A stretch of 64,000 nt of DNA from Maritalea mediterranea (GTDB lineage Bacteria > Pseudomonadota > Alphaproteobacteria > Rhizobiales > Devosiaceae). Location: contig NZ_JAKGTI010000002.1 of NCBI RefSeq assembly GCF_021568695.1, positions 1 through 64,000 of the forward strand. The letters are read 5' to 3'. Position 1 is the first letter of the stretch. The number at the start of each line of letters is the position of its first letter. Below, in pieces: positions 35,256 to 44,074 of this stretch. The translations under genes and the position numbers were made by a program. The notes under the pieces were generated by a model, which saw only the letters and a program-made list of their open reading frames with translations, was not told the DNA's origin and did not search any database.

Positions 35256-35532
35256 CCACCGCAAGTCCAATAATTCGAGTCCACGAGAGAAATGTTCATT
35301 TGGCGGCCAGATCGAAAAAGCATAAAATCAGGAGACATTGATTAGGCTTTTCCTGAGACGGTGCAAAAACTAAATTAAGCCACAAAAAATGAACAAAACG
35401 TCGGTTTGTGCAGATATCCGCATTATCACTGAATCTGCGTCCCACCGCCACGCAAACTGTGTAAGGAGGTGTGTAAGAAACCTACACACACAACCTTAAG
35501 CCGTTAATTTAAAACAGCATTTCCTCTAACAA
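35256..35532. other. Non-coding right end of the island, next to tRNA-Leu
   Basis: No gene is visible. A hairpin-forming inverted repeat GTGTGTA / TACACAC lies at 35469-35489, about 45 bases before the 3' end of tRNA-Leu. No integrase gene or copy of the tRNA end was found. Confidence 0.4.
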
Positions 35533-35619
35533 TGGTGCGGTCGAGAAGACTCGAACTTCCACGGGTGTTACCCCACAGCGACCTCAACGCTGCGCGTCTA
35601 CCAATTCCGCCACGACCGC
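35533..35619 (-). tRNA. tRNA-Leu(GAG)
   Basis: Read on the minus strand, the sequence folds as a class II tRNA: acceptor stem GCGGTCG/CGACCGC, D arm with GGTAGACGC, anticodon stem CAGCG/CGCTG with loop TTGAGGT (anticodon GAG), a long variable arm GGGGTAACACCC, T loop GTTCGAGTC and an encoded CCA. Its 3' end faces the island at 32.4-35.5 kb, the usual orientation for integration into tRNA genes. Confidence 0.95.
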
Positions 35620-35704
35620 ATAATCGTCTTAAGCGCGCCACCATTTATCAAATGGTCATGTTGCACACAAGCTCTATTTATAACTTTTTATGGCTGAGGC
35701 GAAC

Positions 35705-35938
35705 CTAAGGCTGTTTTGTGATCTTTTCCAGCACTTCAATTGAGAGTTGCCCATCATCAATCTTGATCTCCCCAGTGGCGACCAAGGTTTTGTTGGCATA
35801 GATTTTGAGCGGATCAAACTCCGTCGCGTCCAGCTCGATCACCGCGCCACGGCCCATGCGCAGCAGGTGATGCACCGGCATTTTGGTTGCGCCCAACTCA
35901 ACAGTAATATCTACATCAATGGATTTTAACGCGTCCAT
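35705..35938 (-). CDS. Small FliN/SPOA-domain protein
   Basis: A 77-residue protein that is almost only a SPOA (FliN/FliM C-terminal) domain: IDVDITVELGATKMPVHHLLRMGRGAVIELD, then ANKTLVATGEIKI. FliN forms the C-ring of the flagellar switch. Start ATG 35938 with GAGG upstream; an upstream TTG is in frame. No other flagellar gene is near, and it lacks the N-terminal extension usual for alphaproteobacterial FliN, so it may be a separate copy or a stand-alone SPOA protein. Its role is open. Confidence 0.7.
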   Translation of the reverse strand: MDALKSIDVDITVELGATKMPVHHLLRMGRGAVIELDATEFDPLKIYANKTLVATGEIKIDDGQLSIEVLEKITKQP

Positions 35939-36072
35939 GCAGTTCGGCCTCAAGCAACAGAATCATGTCATTGCACCTCAAAGCTATATGGCATAAACCA
36001 GAGGCGATGCAATTGACCTTGCACCGCCCATGGTTATCGAAGTCTTAACAAAACCCAAATTTACCGCACATT

Positions 36073-36759
36073 ATGTCTCAAAATCCTACAATTCTGCGCC
36101 CTGATCAGCGCCCCACACACTGGAAGATCTCAGACCATCAGGTGGACTATCCAGATGCCTTGGCGCGCATGAAGGCGCATGTAGAAAAACTGGTGCGCGG
36201 CGAAGCGGAGGAACTCGCCTGGCTTTTGGAGCATCCGCCGCTTTACACAGCCGGCACATCGGCTAAAGCTGACGATTTGACTGACCCGAACATGCTGCCC
36301 GTATTCGACGCGGGCCGTGGTGGGCAATATACCTATCATGGCCCAGGCCAGCGCGTGGTTTATTTGATGCTGGATCTCAAGCAACGCGGCCGCGATGTAC
36401 GCGCTTTCGTGCGGGCGATGGAACAATTGGTGATTGACACACTGGCTGATTTCAATATTGACGGCGAGCAACGCGATGGTCGGGTTGGCGTTTGGGTTAG
36501 ACGGCCCGAAAAGGGCTTCAATAAAGAAGACAAGATCGCTGCGATTGGCGTACGTGTGTCCCGCTGGGTGAGTTTTCACGGGATTTCGATCAATCTCAAT
36601 CCGGACCTCGATGATTATCGTGGCATCGTGCCGTGCGGCATCAGCGATCAAGGCGTCACCAGTTTTGAGGATTTGGGACAATTGGTTTCCATGCCGGAAC
36701 TGGATAGCGCCCTTAGAAAGAATTTTGAACGTATATTTGGTCCGACAACCAGGGTTTAA
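36073..36759 (+). CDS. lipB: Octanoyltransferase LipB
   Basis: A 228-residue enzyme that moves octanoyl from acyl carrier protein to lipoyl domains. The family blocks are all there: [54 protein letters not shown] (catalytic Lys) and [14 protein letters not shown] with the acyl-carrying Cys at about 187. ATG 36073 is the only sensible start. It is transcribed alone, ahead of a membrane-protein gene. Confidence 0.95.
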   Translation: MSQNPTILRPDQRPTHWKISDHQVDYPDALARMKAHVEKLVRGEAEELAWLLEHPPLYTAGTSAKADDLTDPNMLPVFDAGRGGQYTYHGPGQRVVYLMLDLKQRGRDVRAFVRAMEQLVIDTLADFNIDGEQRDGRVGVWVRRPEKGFNKEDKIAAIGVRVSRWVSFHGISINLNPDLDDYRGIVPCGISDQGVTSFEDLGQLVSMPELDSALRKNFERIFGPTTRV

Positions 36760-36841
36760 CCCCTTGTATGCTGGCCATATTTCCCCAAATTGTGCTAAAG
36801 CTTAAGGGCGATAGGACAACCACCCAGCCAAAGGTGACAAA

Positions 36842-37414
36842 ATGAACACCGAAGACATCAAGAGATTGGCCACAAGCGGCACCATCTTCAATCTGGACCG
36901 CATGATTGCGCCAAAAATCATCAAGCTGCTTTATTTGCTTGGTCTGGGCACCATTGTGCTCTGGTCCATCAATCACTTATTCGCAACCTTTGCCGATTCC
37001 TTCGGCTCTGGTCTGTGGGGCATTTTGGAAGTCGGCATTTTTGGGCTCGGTGCTTTTGTGGCGTTGCGCGTTTTGTGCGAAACTTTGTTGGTGTTCTTCA
37101 AGAAAAACGAAAAGCTGATGGAAATTCAGCAACCTGTGCGTCCTGCCCTATCCATCTTCGATGATGTGAAGGACGCTTTGGAAGAACTCGCCGAGGATGA
37201 TGAGGATGCACCGGCACGTGCAAAGGAACCAGCGACACCGGCACAACCTAAAGCTAAAGCCAGCGCTGCAAGTCCCCGTAAGACCACGACAAAGGCAAGT
37301 GCTGCTAAGCGCACAACGACCACGAAAGCTGCGCCCCGTAAAACACCCGCAAAACGCAAAACCACGGCCAAACGCCCAGCCGCTGCTCGAAATTCTAGCA
37401 CCACCAAAGAATAA
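36842..37414 (+). CDS. DUF4282 membrane protein with histone-H1-like tail
   Basis: A 190-residue protein with two membrane segments (about 26-47 and 60-86; the DUF4282 layout), an acidic linker (FDDVKDALEELAEDDEDAP, about 104-121) and a C-terminal tail of about 65 residues made almost only of Lys, Arg, Ala, Thr and Pro with repeats such as KTTTKASAAKRTTTTK and AKRKTTAKR. That tail is like bacterial H1-type DNA-binding tails (AlgP, Hc1-like). A membrane-anchored DNA- or RNA-contacting protein is suggested by composition; no experiment is known to me. A strong terminator follows. Confidence 0.65.
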   Translation: MNTEDIKRLATSGTIFNLDRMIAPKIIKLLYLLGLGTIVLWSINHLFATFADSFGSGLWGILEVGIFGLGAFVALRVLCETLLVFFKKNEKLMEIQQPVRPALSIFDDVKDALEELAEDDEDAPARAKEPATPAQPKAKASAASPRKTTTKASAAKRTTTTKAAPRKTPAKRKTTAKRPAAARNSSTTKE

Positions 37415-37447
37415 TCCGCAGCGCATCAGTGACTTATACCTTGTCTT

Positions 37448-37484
37448 GGGTTCATGCTTTTCTGGCATGAACCCATTTTTATTT
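37448..37484 (+). terminator. Rho-independent terminator after the DUF4282 gene
   Basis: GGGTTCATGC-TTTTCTG-GCATGAACCC is a perfect 10-bp stem followed by ATTTTTATTT. Confidence 0.9.
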
Positions 37485-37573
37485 ATCGCATTTTCATGCG
37501 CTGTTTGGGGGTCCAATTGACCCTCATTTTGGATAATATAGCCAAAACCATTCCATAAAGAGATCAAGCGCCT

Positions 37574-40500
37574 ATGTCAGCTTTTGAATTTGCCCCGCCG
37601 CAATTTACCGAACAAGATGTCGCCGAATTGCTCGCCGCTAAATATGGGCTAGAGGGAAAGATACAAACACTGGACAGCGAGCGGGATCAAAATTTCGCGG
37701 TCTCTACTGACCAGGGAAGGTTTGTGTTTAAAATCGCCAATGCTGGCGAAGATGTCGATTTTCTGCACCTGCAGAATGATAGCCTGACTTTCTTAAAAAA
37801 AGCCGGTTTTGATGGATGCCCAGAACTGGTGCGAACCAGTGAGGGCGAACAGATGTTCGTAGCGCAAAAAACCGACAATGAACATCAAGTGCGGCTACTG
37901 ACCTTTTTAGAAGGCGACCTTTACTCGCAAAAACCGGTATCACTGGACCGTCTGGCCGATCTAGGGCGCTTTATGGGCAAATTCTCAACAGCATTCAGTG
38001 GCTTTTATCACCCCGCTGCGCATCGGCCAGATTTCATCTGGAATTTGGACAACGCCTTGGCCGCCGAGGATTTTTTTCCTTCGATCGCTAACCCGTCCCA
38101 TCGTGAACGTGCCGAGCAATTATTTGCGCATTATCGTGCGGAGACCGCGCCCAAACTGCAACATTTGCGCATGGCGGTAATCCATCAGGACGCAAACGAC
38201 AATAATCTGGTGATCGATCCAAGTGATGAAAGCAAGGTCACAGGACTGATTGATTTTGGCGATATGTGCCATGGGCGACAAATCAACGAGCTGGCCGTGA
38301 CGATGGCCTATGCCCTGATGGGTCAAGATGATCTGTTTGCGGCGTCGAAAGCGCTGGTCAGTAAATATTGCGCTGAATTTCCGCTGTTTGCGGAAGAACT
38401 AGATGTGCTGTTTGATTTGATCCGCATGCGCCTCACCGTCAGCGTGGCGATGTCCTCGCACCAGATCAAGGCTCATCCAGAAAATGAATATTTGCTGGTC
38501 TCACAAAAGCCAGCACTCGAGCTACTTGATCGGCTTGATGATGTTGACCCGCAATTTATGACGGCGCTGTTCCGCCATGCAGCGGGACTGGACGCTGTGG
38601 ATCACACAAGCCACATCATTGAGTTTCTTGAGCGAAATCAGCCCAATACCGCCTCACTGTTCAAGCCTGATTTCAAATATGAAGCCCGGTTTGTCATACC
38701 TGCTGACGGCAGCGACACGACGGTTCCGCCCTTCAGCGACAAGGCTTTTAACGCCTGGTTCGATGACAAATGTGCCAAAGAAGAAGCCCGCTTCGGCATT
38801 GGCCGCTACGGCGAAGACCGCACGGTCTATCAAACCGATGCCTTCGCCTCCAAACTATCAAAAGAACGCCGCACCATCCATATGGGCGTGGACGTGTTTG
38901 TCCATGCCGACGAGCCCTTGCACGCGCCAATGGCGGGCGAAGTCTATGCCGTGCATGACAATGCGTTTGAGCTGGATTATGGCCCCACACTGATTCTAAA
39001 GCATGAAACGGATAAGGGCGTGCCATTCTACTCGCTTTACGGCCACCTCTCCCGCTCTATCTTTGATTTGCACCATGTGGGCGACAAAATCGAAAAAGGC
39101 CAATTGATCGGCCATATTGGCGATTGGGACGTGAATGGCGGCTGGTATCCGCATCTTCATGTCCAAATCATGACCTCAATGTTGAGCCAGTCCACCAATT
39201 TCAACGGCGTGGCGCACAAAAGCATGTGGGATGTGTGGCAGCAAATCTGCCCCAACCCGAATCTTTTGATGAACCAGGCTCCACAAACCTTTGAAATTGA
39301 TGATCAAACACCAGACAAGCTAATTCAGCGCCGCGCCAATCTGCTCGGCCCGTCACTGAGCGTTTCCTATAATAAAAAGCTCAAAATGGTGTCTGGCAAA
39401 GGCGTGCATCTTTATGATCACACAGGCCGGGCCTTCGTGGATTGCGTCAACAACATCACCCATATCGGCCATTGCCACCCCCATTTGGTGGAGGCGATTT
39501 CGCGACAAGCCGCAATCCTCAACACCAATACCCGCTATTTGAGCGAGTTGGTGCTCGACTTTGCCGAACGCCTCACCTCAAAAATGCCGGAGCATTTGTC
39601 GGTCGCCTATTTTGTCAATTCAGGCACCGAGGCCAATGAACTGGCGCTGCGCATTGCGCGGCAGGCTACGGGCCAGAAAGACACAATCGTGCTGGATTGG
39701 GCCTATCACGGCAACTCGCAAGGTGCTGTTGATGTCAGCCCCTATAAATTCAAACGCAAAGGCGGCTTTCCACAGCCCGACTTTACCCATATCGCCGAAT
39801 TCCCCGATCCATTCCGCGGGCCCTATCGCTATGGCGACAATGATGCGGGAGCGAAATATGCGGAGGATGTGAAACGGCGCATCGCGGAAATCAAAGCCAA
39901 AACGGGCAATGGCGCCGCCACCTTTATCGCTGAAAGCATTTCAGGTGTCGGCGGTCAGGTTGCATATCCGGAAGGCTATTTCAAAGCTGTTTACGAAGCC
40001 GTACGTGCCGAAGGCGGCGTGTGCATTGCTGACGAAGTACAATGCGGCTTTGGCCGTGTGGGCGAGCATTTCTGGGCCTATGAACTGCAAGATGTGGTGC
40101 CGGACATTGTGGTGATGGGCAAACCCATTGGCAACGGCCACCCCCTCGCCGCGGTGGTCACCACCAAGGAACTGGCCGACAAGTTCAACACCGGCATGGA
40201 ATATTTCAACAGCTTCGGCGGCAACCCTGTATCGATGGCTGTGGGCATGGCGGTGATGGATGTGATTGAAAATGAGGGCCTGCAGGCCCATGCCAAAGAA
40301 TTGGGCAATTACATTTTAGGCCGCTGGCAAACGATCAAAGACAAATATGATCTGGTGGGCGACGTACGCGGCCACGGCCTGTTTCTCGGCATGGAGCTGG
40401 TTGAAGATGAGCAATTGACCCCGGCAACGGAGAAAGCCAGCGCCATTGTAAATGCCATGCGCGACCGCTCCATTCTACTCTCAACCGATGGTCCGCTGGA

Positions 40501-40597
40501 CAATGTGCTGAAATTCAAGCCGCCTATGGTGTTTAGCCGCGAAAATGCCGATTTTCTGTGCGACCAGTTGGATGAGGTGATTAGCACATTCTCCTAA
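37574..40597 (+). CDS. Fusion of APH-type kinase, M23-like domain and class III aminotransferase
   Basis: A 1007-residue protein with three domains. First, an aminoglycoside-phosphotransferase-like kinase (about 15-340) with VIHQDANDNNLVI and GLIDFGDMCHG. Second, an M23/lysostaphin-like domain (about 430-540) that retains HMGVD and HLHVQI, its zinc ligands. Third, a PLP class III aminotransferase (about 585-1005) with GTEANELALRIARQATG, DEVQCGFGR and the PLP Lys850 in GKPIGNG. In animals hydroxylysine kinase and its phospholyase are separate relatives of domains one and three, so phosphorylation followed by phospho-elimination of an amino alcohol or hydroxylated amino acid is a fair guess. 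The role of the M23 part in the cytosol is unknown; no signal peptide is present. Confidence 0.8.
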   Translation: MSAFEFAPPQFTEQDVAELLAAKYGLEGKIQTLDSERDQNFAVSTDQGRFVFKIANAGEDVDFLHLQNDSLTFLKKAGFDGCPELVRTSEGEQMFVAQKTDNEHQVRLLTFLEGDLYSQKPVSLDRLADLGRFMGKFSTAFSGFYHPAAHRPDFIWNLDNALAAEDFFPSIANPSHRERAEQLFAHYRAETAPKLQHLRMAVIHQDANDNNLVIDPSDESKVTGLIDFGDMCHGRQINELAVTMAYALMGQDDLFAASKALVSKYCAEFPLFAEELDVLFDLIRMRLTVSVAMSSHQIKAHPENEYLLVSQKPALELLDRLDDVDPQFMTALFRHAAGLDAVDHTSHIIEFLERNQPNTASLFKPDFKYEARFVIPADGSDTTVPPFSDKAFNAWFDDKCAKEEARFGIGRYGEDRTVYQTDAFASKLSKERRTIHMGVDVFVHADEPLHAPMAGEVYAVHDNAFELDYGPTLILKHETDKGVPFYSLYGHLSRSIFDLHHVGDKIEKGQLIGHIGDWDVNGGWYPHLHVQIMTSMLSQSTNFNGVAHKSMWDVWQQICPNPNLLMNQAPQTFEIDDQTPDKLIQRRANLLGPSLSVSYNKKLKMVSGKGVHLYDHTGRAFVDCVNNITHIGHCHPHLVEAISRQAAILNTNTRYLSELVLDFAERLTSKMPEHLSVAYFVNSGTEANELALRIARQATGQKDTIVLDWAYHGNSQGAVDVSPYKFKRKGGFPQPDFTHIAEFPDPFRGPYRYGDNDAGAKYAEDVKRRIAEIKAKTGNGAATFIAESISGVGGQVAYPEGYFKAVYEAVRAEGGVCIADEVQCGFGRVGEHFWAYELQDVVPDIVVMGKPIGNGHPLAAVVTTKELADKFNTGMEYFNSFGGNPVSMAVGMAVMDVIENEGLQAHAKELGNYILGRWQTIKDKYDLVGDVRGHGLFLGMELVEDEQLTPATEKASAIVNAMRDRSILLSTDGPLDNVLKFKPPMVFSRENADFLCDQLDEVISTFS

Positions 40598-40672
40598 GCC
40601 ACAGCACTTGTGCTTGACGTAGGATTTGAGTGCGTTAGAAAGCCCATTCAAATCCTATTAAAGGCCGAACGG

Positions 40673-42025
40673 ATGAACCAGAACCCAACCATCGGACTTG
40701 TCAGCCTTGGCTGCCCCAAGGCGCTTGTCGATTCAGAACGCATTTTGACCACTTTGCGCGCGCAGGGCTACAATTTCTCGCACTCCTATGAGGGCGCGGA
40801 TTTGGTGATCGTCAATACATGCGGATTTTTGGACAGCGCCAAAGCTGAAAGCCTTGAGGCCATTGGCGAAGCCATCAATGAAAATGGCAAAGTGGTCGTT
40901 ACTGGCTGTCTGGGCACCGAAGAGCAATTGATCCGCGACACGCACCCAAAAGTGCTCGCCGTGTCCGGCCCGCATCAATATGAAGCGGTGGTGGAAGCGG
41001 TTCATGAAAATCTGCCGCCCGTACATAAGCCATTTGAAGATCTAGTGCCTGCCGATGGATTGCGCCTAACGCCACGCCACTACGCCTATCTGAAAATTTC
41101 CGAAGGCTGTTCCAACCGCTGCACATTCTGCATCATCCCGTCCATCCGCGGTGATTTGCAGTCGCGCCCCGTGGCCAGCGTGCTTTATGAAGCCGAACGG
41201 CTGGTGAAGGCGGGCGTGAAAGAAATCATGGTGATTTCGCAAGACACAAGCGCTTACGGCCAAGACATCAAATATGCTACGTCCCGCTTTCACAAGCGCG
41301 ATGTGGAAGCACGGTTCCACAATCTTTGTGAAGAGCTGGGCGAATTGGATGCATGGGTGCGCTTGCACTATGTTTACCCCTACCCGCATGTCGACAAGAC
41401 CATCCCGCTGATGGCTGAAGGCAAAATCTTGCCGTACCTCGACATTCCATTCCAACACGCAGCGCCAAATGTGCTTAAAGCCATGCGCCGCCCGGCCAAT
41501 CAGGTCAAAACCGCCGATCGCATCAAACATTGGCGCGACATCTGCCCGGATCTGGCCATCCGCTCTACCTTCATCGTGGGCTTCCCGGGTGAAACAGAAG
41601 ACGACTTCCAGCAATTGCTCGATTGGCTGGACGAAACCCAAATCGACCGCTTGGGCGCGTTTCAATATGAGCCCGTGACCGGCGCGGTGGCCAATGAAAT
41701 TGAAGGCGAAGTGCCCGACGAGATCAAGCAGGACCGCTATGATCGTTTGATGATCAAAGCGCAGGCCATCTCCGCCGAACGGTTGCGCCAGAAAGTCGGA
41801 CGCGAGATTGATGTGTTGATCGACGATGTGGCCCCCGAAGACAACCGTGCACTCGGCCGTAGCCAATGGGACGCGCCAGATATTGATGGGCAAGTGTTTA
41901 TCGACGATGTGCAAGGCGTAAAACCCGGCGACATGGTGAAGGTTAAACTGGTCGATAGCGACGAATATGACCTTTATGGCGAGCCTGCACAGCCTGAATT
42001 TGTGGCCAAACCCGCTGCAGAATGA
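40673..42025 (+). CDS. rimO: Ribosomal protein S12 methylthiotransferase RimO
   Basis: A 450-residue radical-SAM enzyme that methylthiolates an Asp of ribosomal protein S12. It has the UPF0004 N-terminal half ([29 protein letters not shown]: three Cys for the auxiliary cluster), the radical-SAM motif CSNRCTFC at about 146-153 and a C-terminal TRAM domain. Start ATG 40673, not the upstream in-frame codons at 40610. It overlaps folP by 4 bases, so it leads the folate genes in one transcript. Confidence 0.95.
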   Translation: MNQNPTIGLVSLGCPKALVDSERILTTLRAQGYNFSHSYEGADLVIVNTCGFLDSAKAESLEAIGEAINENGKVVVTGCLGTEEQLIRDTHPKVLAVSGPHQYEAVVEAVHENLPPVHKPFEDLVPADGLRLTPRHYAYLKISEGCSNRCTFCIIPSIRGDLQSRPVASVLYEAERLVKAGVKEIMVISQDTSAYGQDIKYATSRFHKRDVEARFHNLCEELGELDAWVRLHYVYPYPHVDKTIPLMAEGKILPYLDIPFQHAAPNVLKAMRRPANQVKTADRIKHWRDICPDLAIRSTFIVGFPGETEDDFQQLLDWLDETQIDRLGAFQYEPVTGAVANEIEGEVPDEIKQDRYDRLMIKAQAISAERLRQKVGREIDVLIDDVAPEDNRALGRSQWDAPDIDGQVFIDDVQGVKPGDMVKVKLVDSDEYDLYGEPAQPEFVAKPAAE

Positions 42026-42876
42026 TGCATCAGGAGTTCAAATGGCAGCTCAAGTCTGGTGAAATCACACTGGGGCGCGATCCCCTTGTGATGGGCATTC
42101 TCAATGTCACGCCCGACAGCTTTTCTGACGGGGGTGACTTCACCGACCGCGATAAGATTATCGCGCAGGCGCAAAAGATGGTCGCCGAAGGTGCGCATAT
42201 TTTGGACATTGGCGGCGAAAGCACCCGCCCCGGCTCCGAAGCTGTGGCGGCCCAAGAAGAGCTCGATCGCGTCTTGCCCGCCATCGATGCCCTCAAAGAA
42301 TCAGGCATCACAGCCCCCATCTCTATTGACAGCTACAAGGCCATTGTCGGTCAACAGGCCATGGAAGCCGGAGCTGAAATCATCAATGATGTGTGGGGCT
42401 TTCAGCGCGACCCGGAACTGGCTGACGTCGCAGCCCATTATAGCTGCCCGGCCATATTGATGCACTGGGATCCAGACCGCGACCGCGAAAAAGATTTGAT
42501 CGACGAGATGAATCGGTTCTTTGAGAAGAGTCTGCAAATCGCTGAAAACGCAGGCATTTCCAAATCTCAAATCGCCTTGGACCCCGGCTTTGGCTTTGCC
42601 AAAAACTTTGATGAGAACTACGAATTGCTGCGTCGGGTCGACGAACTGCATGCCCTTGGCTATCCGCTGCTAATTGGCACCTCCCGCAAATCCATGTTTG
42701 GCAAATTGCTGGGCAATACCCCAAAAGAACGGGTTGCGGCCACCGCCGCCTCTACGGTACTTGCATATGGAAAAGGCGCGCATATATTCCGCGTGCATGA
42801 TGTGCGCGAGAATCGCGATGCACTGCAAGTCGCCAAGGCAATGCTTTATGGCCCGCCACCGCCAAAGGACGTTTAA
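42022..42876 (+). CDS. folP: Dihydropteroate synthase
   Basis: A 284-residue TIM-barrel enzyme joining p-aminobenzoate to the pterin pyrophosphate; target of sulfonamides. Motifs: [27 protein letters not shown] and [10 protein letters not shown]. Its start overlaps the rimO stop, and folB follows after 2 bases. No change at the usual sulfonamide-resistance positions could be judged by eye. Confidence 0.95.
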   Translation: MMHQEFKWQLKSGEITLGRDPLVMGILNVTPDSFSDGGDFTDRDKIIAQAQKMVAEGAHILDIGGESTRPGSEAVAAQEELDRVLPAIDALKESGITAPISIDSYKAIVGQQAMEAGAEIINDVWGFQRDPELADVAAHYSCPAILMHWDPDRDREKDLIDEMNRFFEKSLQIAENAGISKSQIALDPGFGFAKNFDENYELLRRVDELHALGYPLLIGTSRKSMFGKLLGNTPKERVAATAASTVLAYGKGAHIFRVHDVRENRDALQVAKAMLYGPPPPKDV

Positions 42877-42878
42877 TT

Positions 42879-43268
42879 ATGGCTCGCACGGACCGTGTCG
42901 AAGATAAGATCATTCTCTCAGATCTCGCTTTTTATGGCTATCATGGGGTGATGTTGGAAGAAAACACCCTAGGTCAACGCTTTCGTATTGACCTGGAGTG
43001 CGGTGTGGACCTACGCGAGCCAGGCAAAAGTGATGATGTGGAAACCACCATCTCCTATGCCGACATTTTTGAGCTGCTGCACGAAGCCATCACCGAAACG
43101 CGCTTCAAATTGATCGAAGCTCTAGGTCAGCATATTGTTGATCGGCTGTTTGAGGCGTTTCCGACGATTGAATGGATCAAAGTCCGCGTGCGCAAGCCGG
43201 AAGCCCCTATTCCTGTTGTGTCAGGCGAGTTTGCCATAGAAATCATTCGAGACCGGGAGACAGCATAA
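42879..43268 (+). CDS. folB: Dihydroneopterin aldolase
   Basis: A 129-residue T-fold enzyme that splits dihydroneopterin in folate synthesis. The signature LAFYGYHGVMLEENTLGQRFRID contains the catalytic Tyr and Glu; IEALGQHIVDRLF and RVRKPEAPIPV complete the fold. The gene lies between folP and folK and shares a base with the folK start (TAATG). Confidence 0.93.
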   Translation: MARTDRVEDKIILSDLAFYGYHGVMLEENTLGQRFRIDLECGVDLREPGKSDDVETTISYADIFELLHEAITETRFKLIEALGQHIVDRLFEAFPTIEWIKVRVRKPEAPIPVVSGEFAIEIIRDRETA

Positions 43269-43714
43269 TGGCGCGTGCTTGGCTGGCCCTCGGGGCAAAT
43301 ATTGGTCGCCCGCGCGCCCAACTGAAAGAGGCGCTGCGCCGGCTGGATGCCCACCCGGATATTCACATCATCAAAAAATCGACCATCATCGAAACCGATC
43401 CCTGGGGCAAAACCGACCAGAACCCGTTTTTAAACATGGCGATTGAGATCGAAACCTCTTTGGGCGCTGAAGGGTTGCTAGAAGCTGGCCTGATGATTGA
43501 AGAGGCCATGGGCCGCAAACGCGACGAGAAGTGGGGCCCACGCCTCATCGACATCGACGTGATCGCCTACGGCCGCAAAGTGATCAAAACCGACCGGCTG
43601 ACCATCCCGCATCCCTACGCCCATGAACGCAGCTTCGTGACCGACCCGTTGGAAGAAATCGAACCCGCCATCGTGCAATGGCTGCGCGATCAGGCTTCGA
43701 ATTCACAAAGCTAG
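43268..43714 (+). CDS. folK: Hydroxymethyldihydropterin pyrophosphokinase
   Basis: A 148-residue enzyme, start ATG 43268. It begins WLALGANIGRPRAQL (family GSN-x-G-D), has PFLNMAIEIET, and RKRDEKWGPRLIDIDVIAYG with the two magnesium-binding Asp residues, then LTIPHPYAHERSFVTDPL. It makes the FolP substrate. Last gene of the rimO-folP-folB-folK unit. Confidence 0.93.
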   Translation: MARAWLALGANIGRPRAQLKEALRRLDAHPDIHIIKKSTIIETDPWGKTDQNPFLNMAIEIETSLGAEGLLEAGLMIEEAMGRKRDEKWGPRLIDIDVIAYGRKVIKTDRLTIPHPYAHERSFVTDPLEEIEPAIVQWLRDQASNSQS

Positions 43715-43780
43715 GTCATATACTTAGCTCATTTTTTGGAATCACTATTTTAGTTTGCATCGCTAAGTCCTCCACCGTCA

Positions 43781-43801
43781 CCCCAAGACTTGATCTTGGG
43801 G
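43781..43801. repeat. REP-like palindrome 1
   Basis: CCCCAAGA and TCTTGGGG, an 8-bp perfect stem around CTTGA. One of four 21-base units of the same design within 250 bases. Confidence 0.7.
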
Positions 43802-43879
43802 GGCCAATGCACGTGTCCACTCGCGGAAGCGCTGCGGATCTCATCACATGCGTTTCTACACGCGGAACGCTCAAATGGA

Positions 43880-43900
43880 TTGCAAGATCAAGTCTTGCAA
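43880..43900. repeat. REP-like palindrome 2
   Basis: TTGCAAGA and TCTTGCAA, 8-bp perfect stem around TCAAG (the loop in opposite orientation). Confidence 0.7.
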
Positions 43901-43951
43901 TGACGCGGTGGTGGTGGTGACTTGCGTTGCGGAATCTGGGCCGTGAGCGTG

Positions 43952-43972
43952 ATCCCGGCTCAAGGCCGGGAT
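43952..43972. repeat. REP-like palindrome 3
   Basis: ATCCCGGC and GCCGGGAT, 8-bp perfect stem around TCAAG. Confidence 0.7.
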
Positions 43973-44011
43973 GGCCTCGTGTGCGGTAGCTCATTAGCCA
44001 AAACAGTGGCC

Positions 44012-44032
44012 GCCCCGGACTTGATCCGGGGC
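44012..44032. repeat. REP-like palindrome 4
   Basis: GCCCCGGA and TCCGGGGC, 8-bp perfect stem around CTTGA. The CCCGGACTTGATCCGGG form is widespread between genes in alphaproteobacteria. These four units lie between the convergent folK and ATP12 genes and could stop transcription from both sides. Confidence 0.75.
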
Positions 44033-44074
44033 CGATTTCCTAAAGATCAAGCACTCACGAAATCAAAGACTTAA

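Noticed and set aside
32282-35535. Integrative element with att duplication of the tRNA-Leu 3' end
   Set aside because: The tRNA orientation fits, but I found neither an integrase gene nor a second copy of the tRNA end near 32.35 kb, so the integration mechanism is left open.
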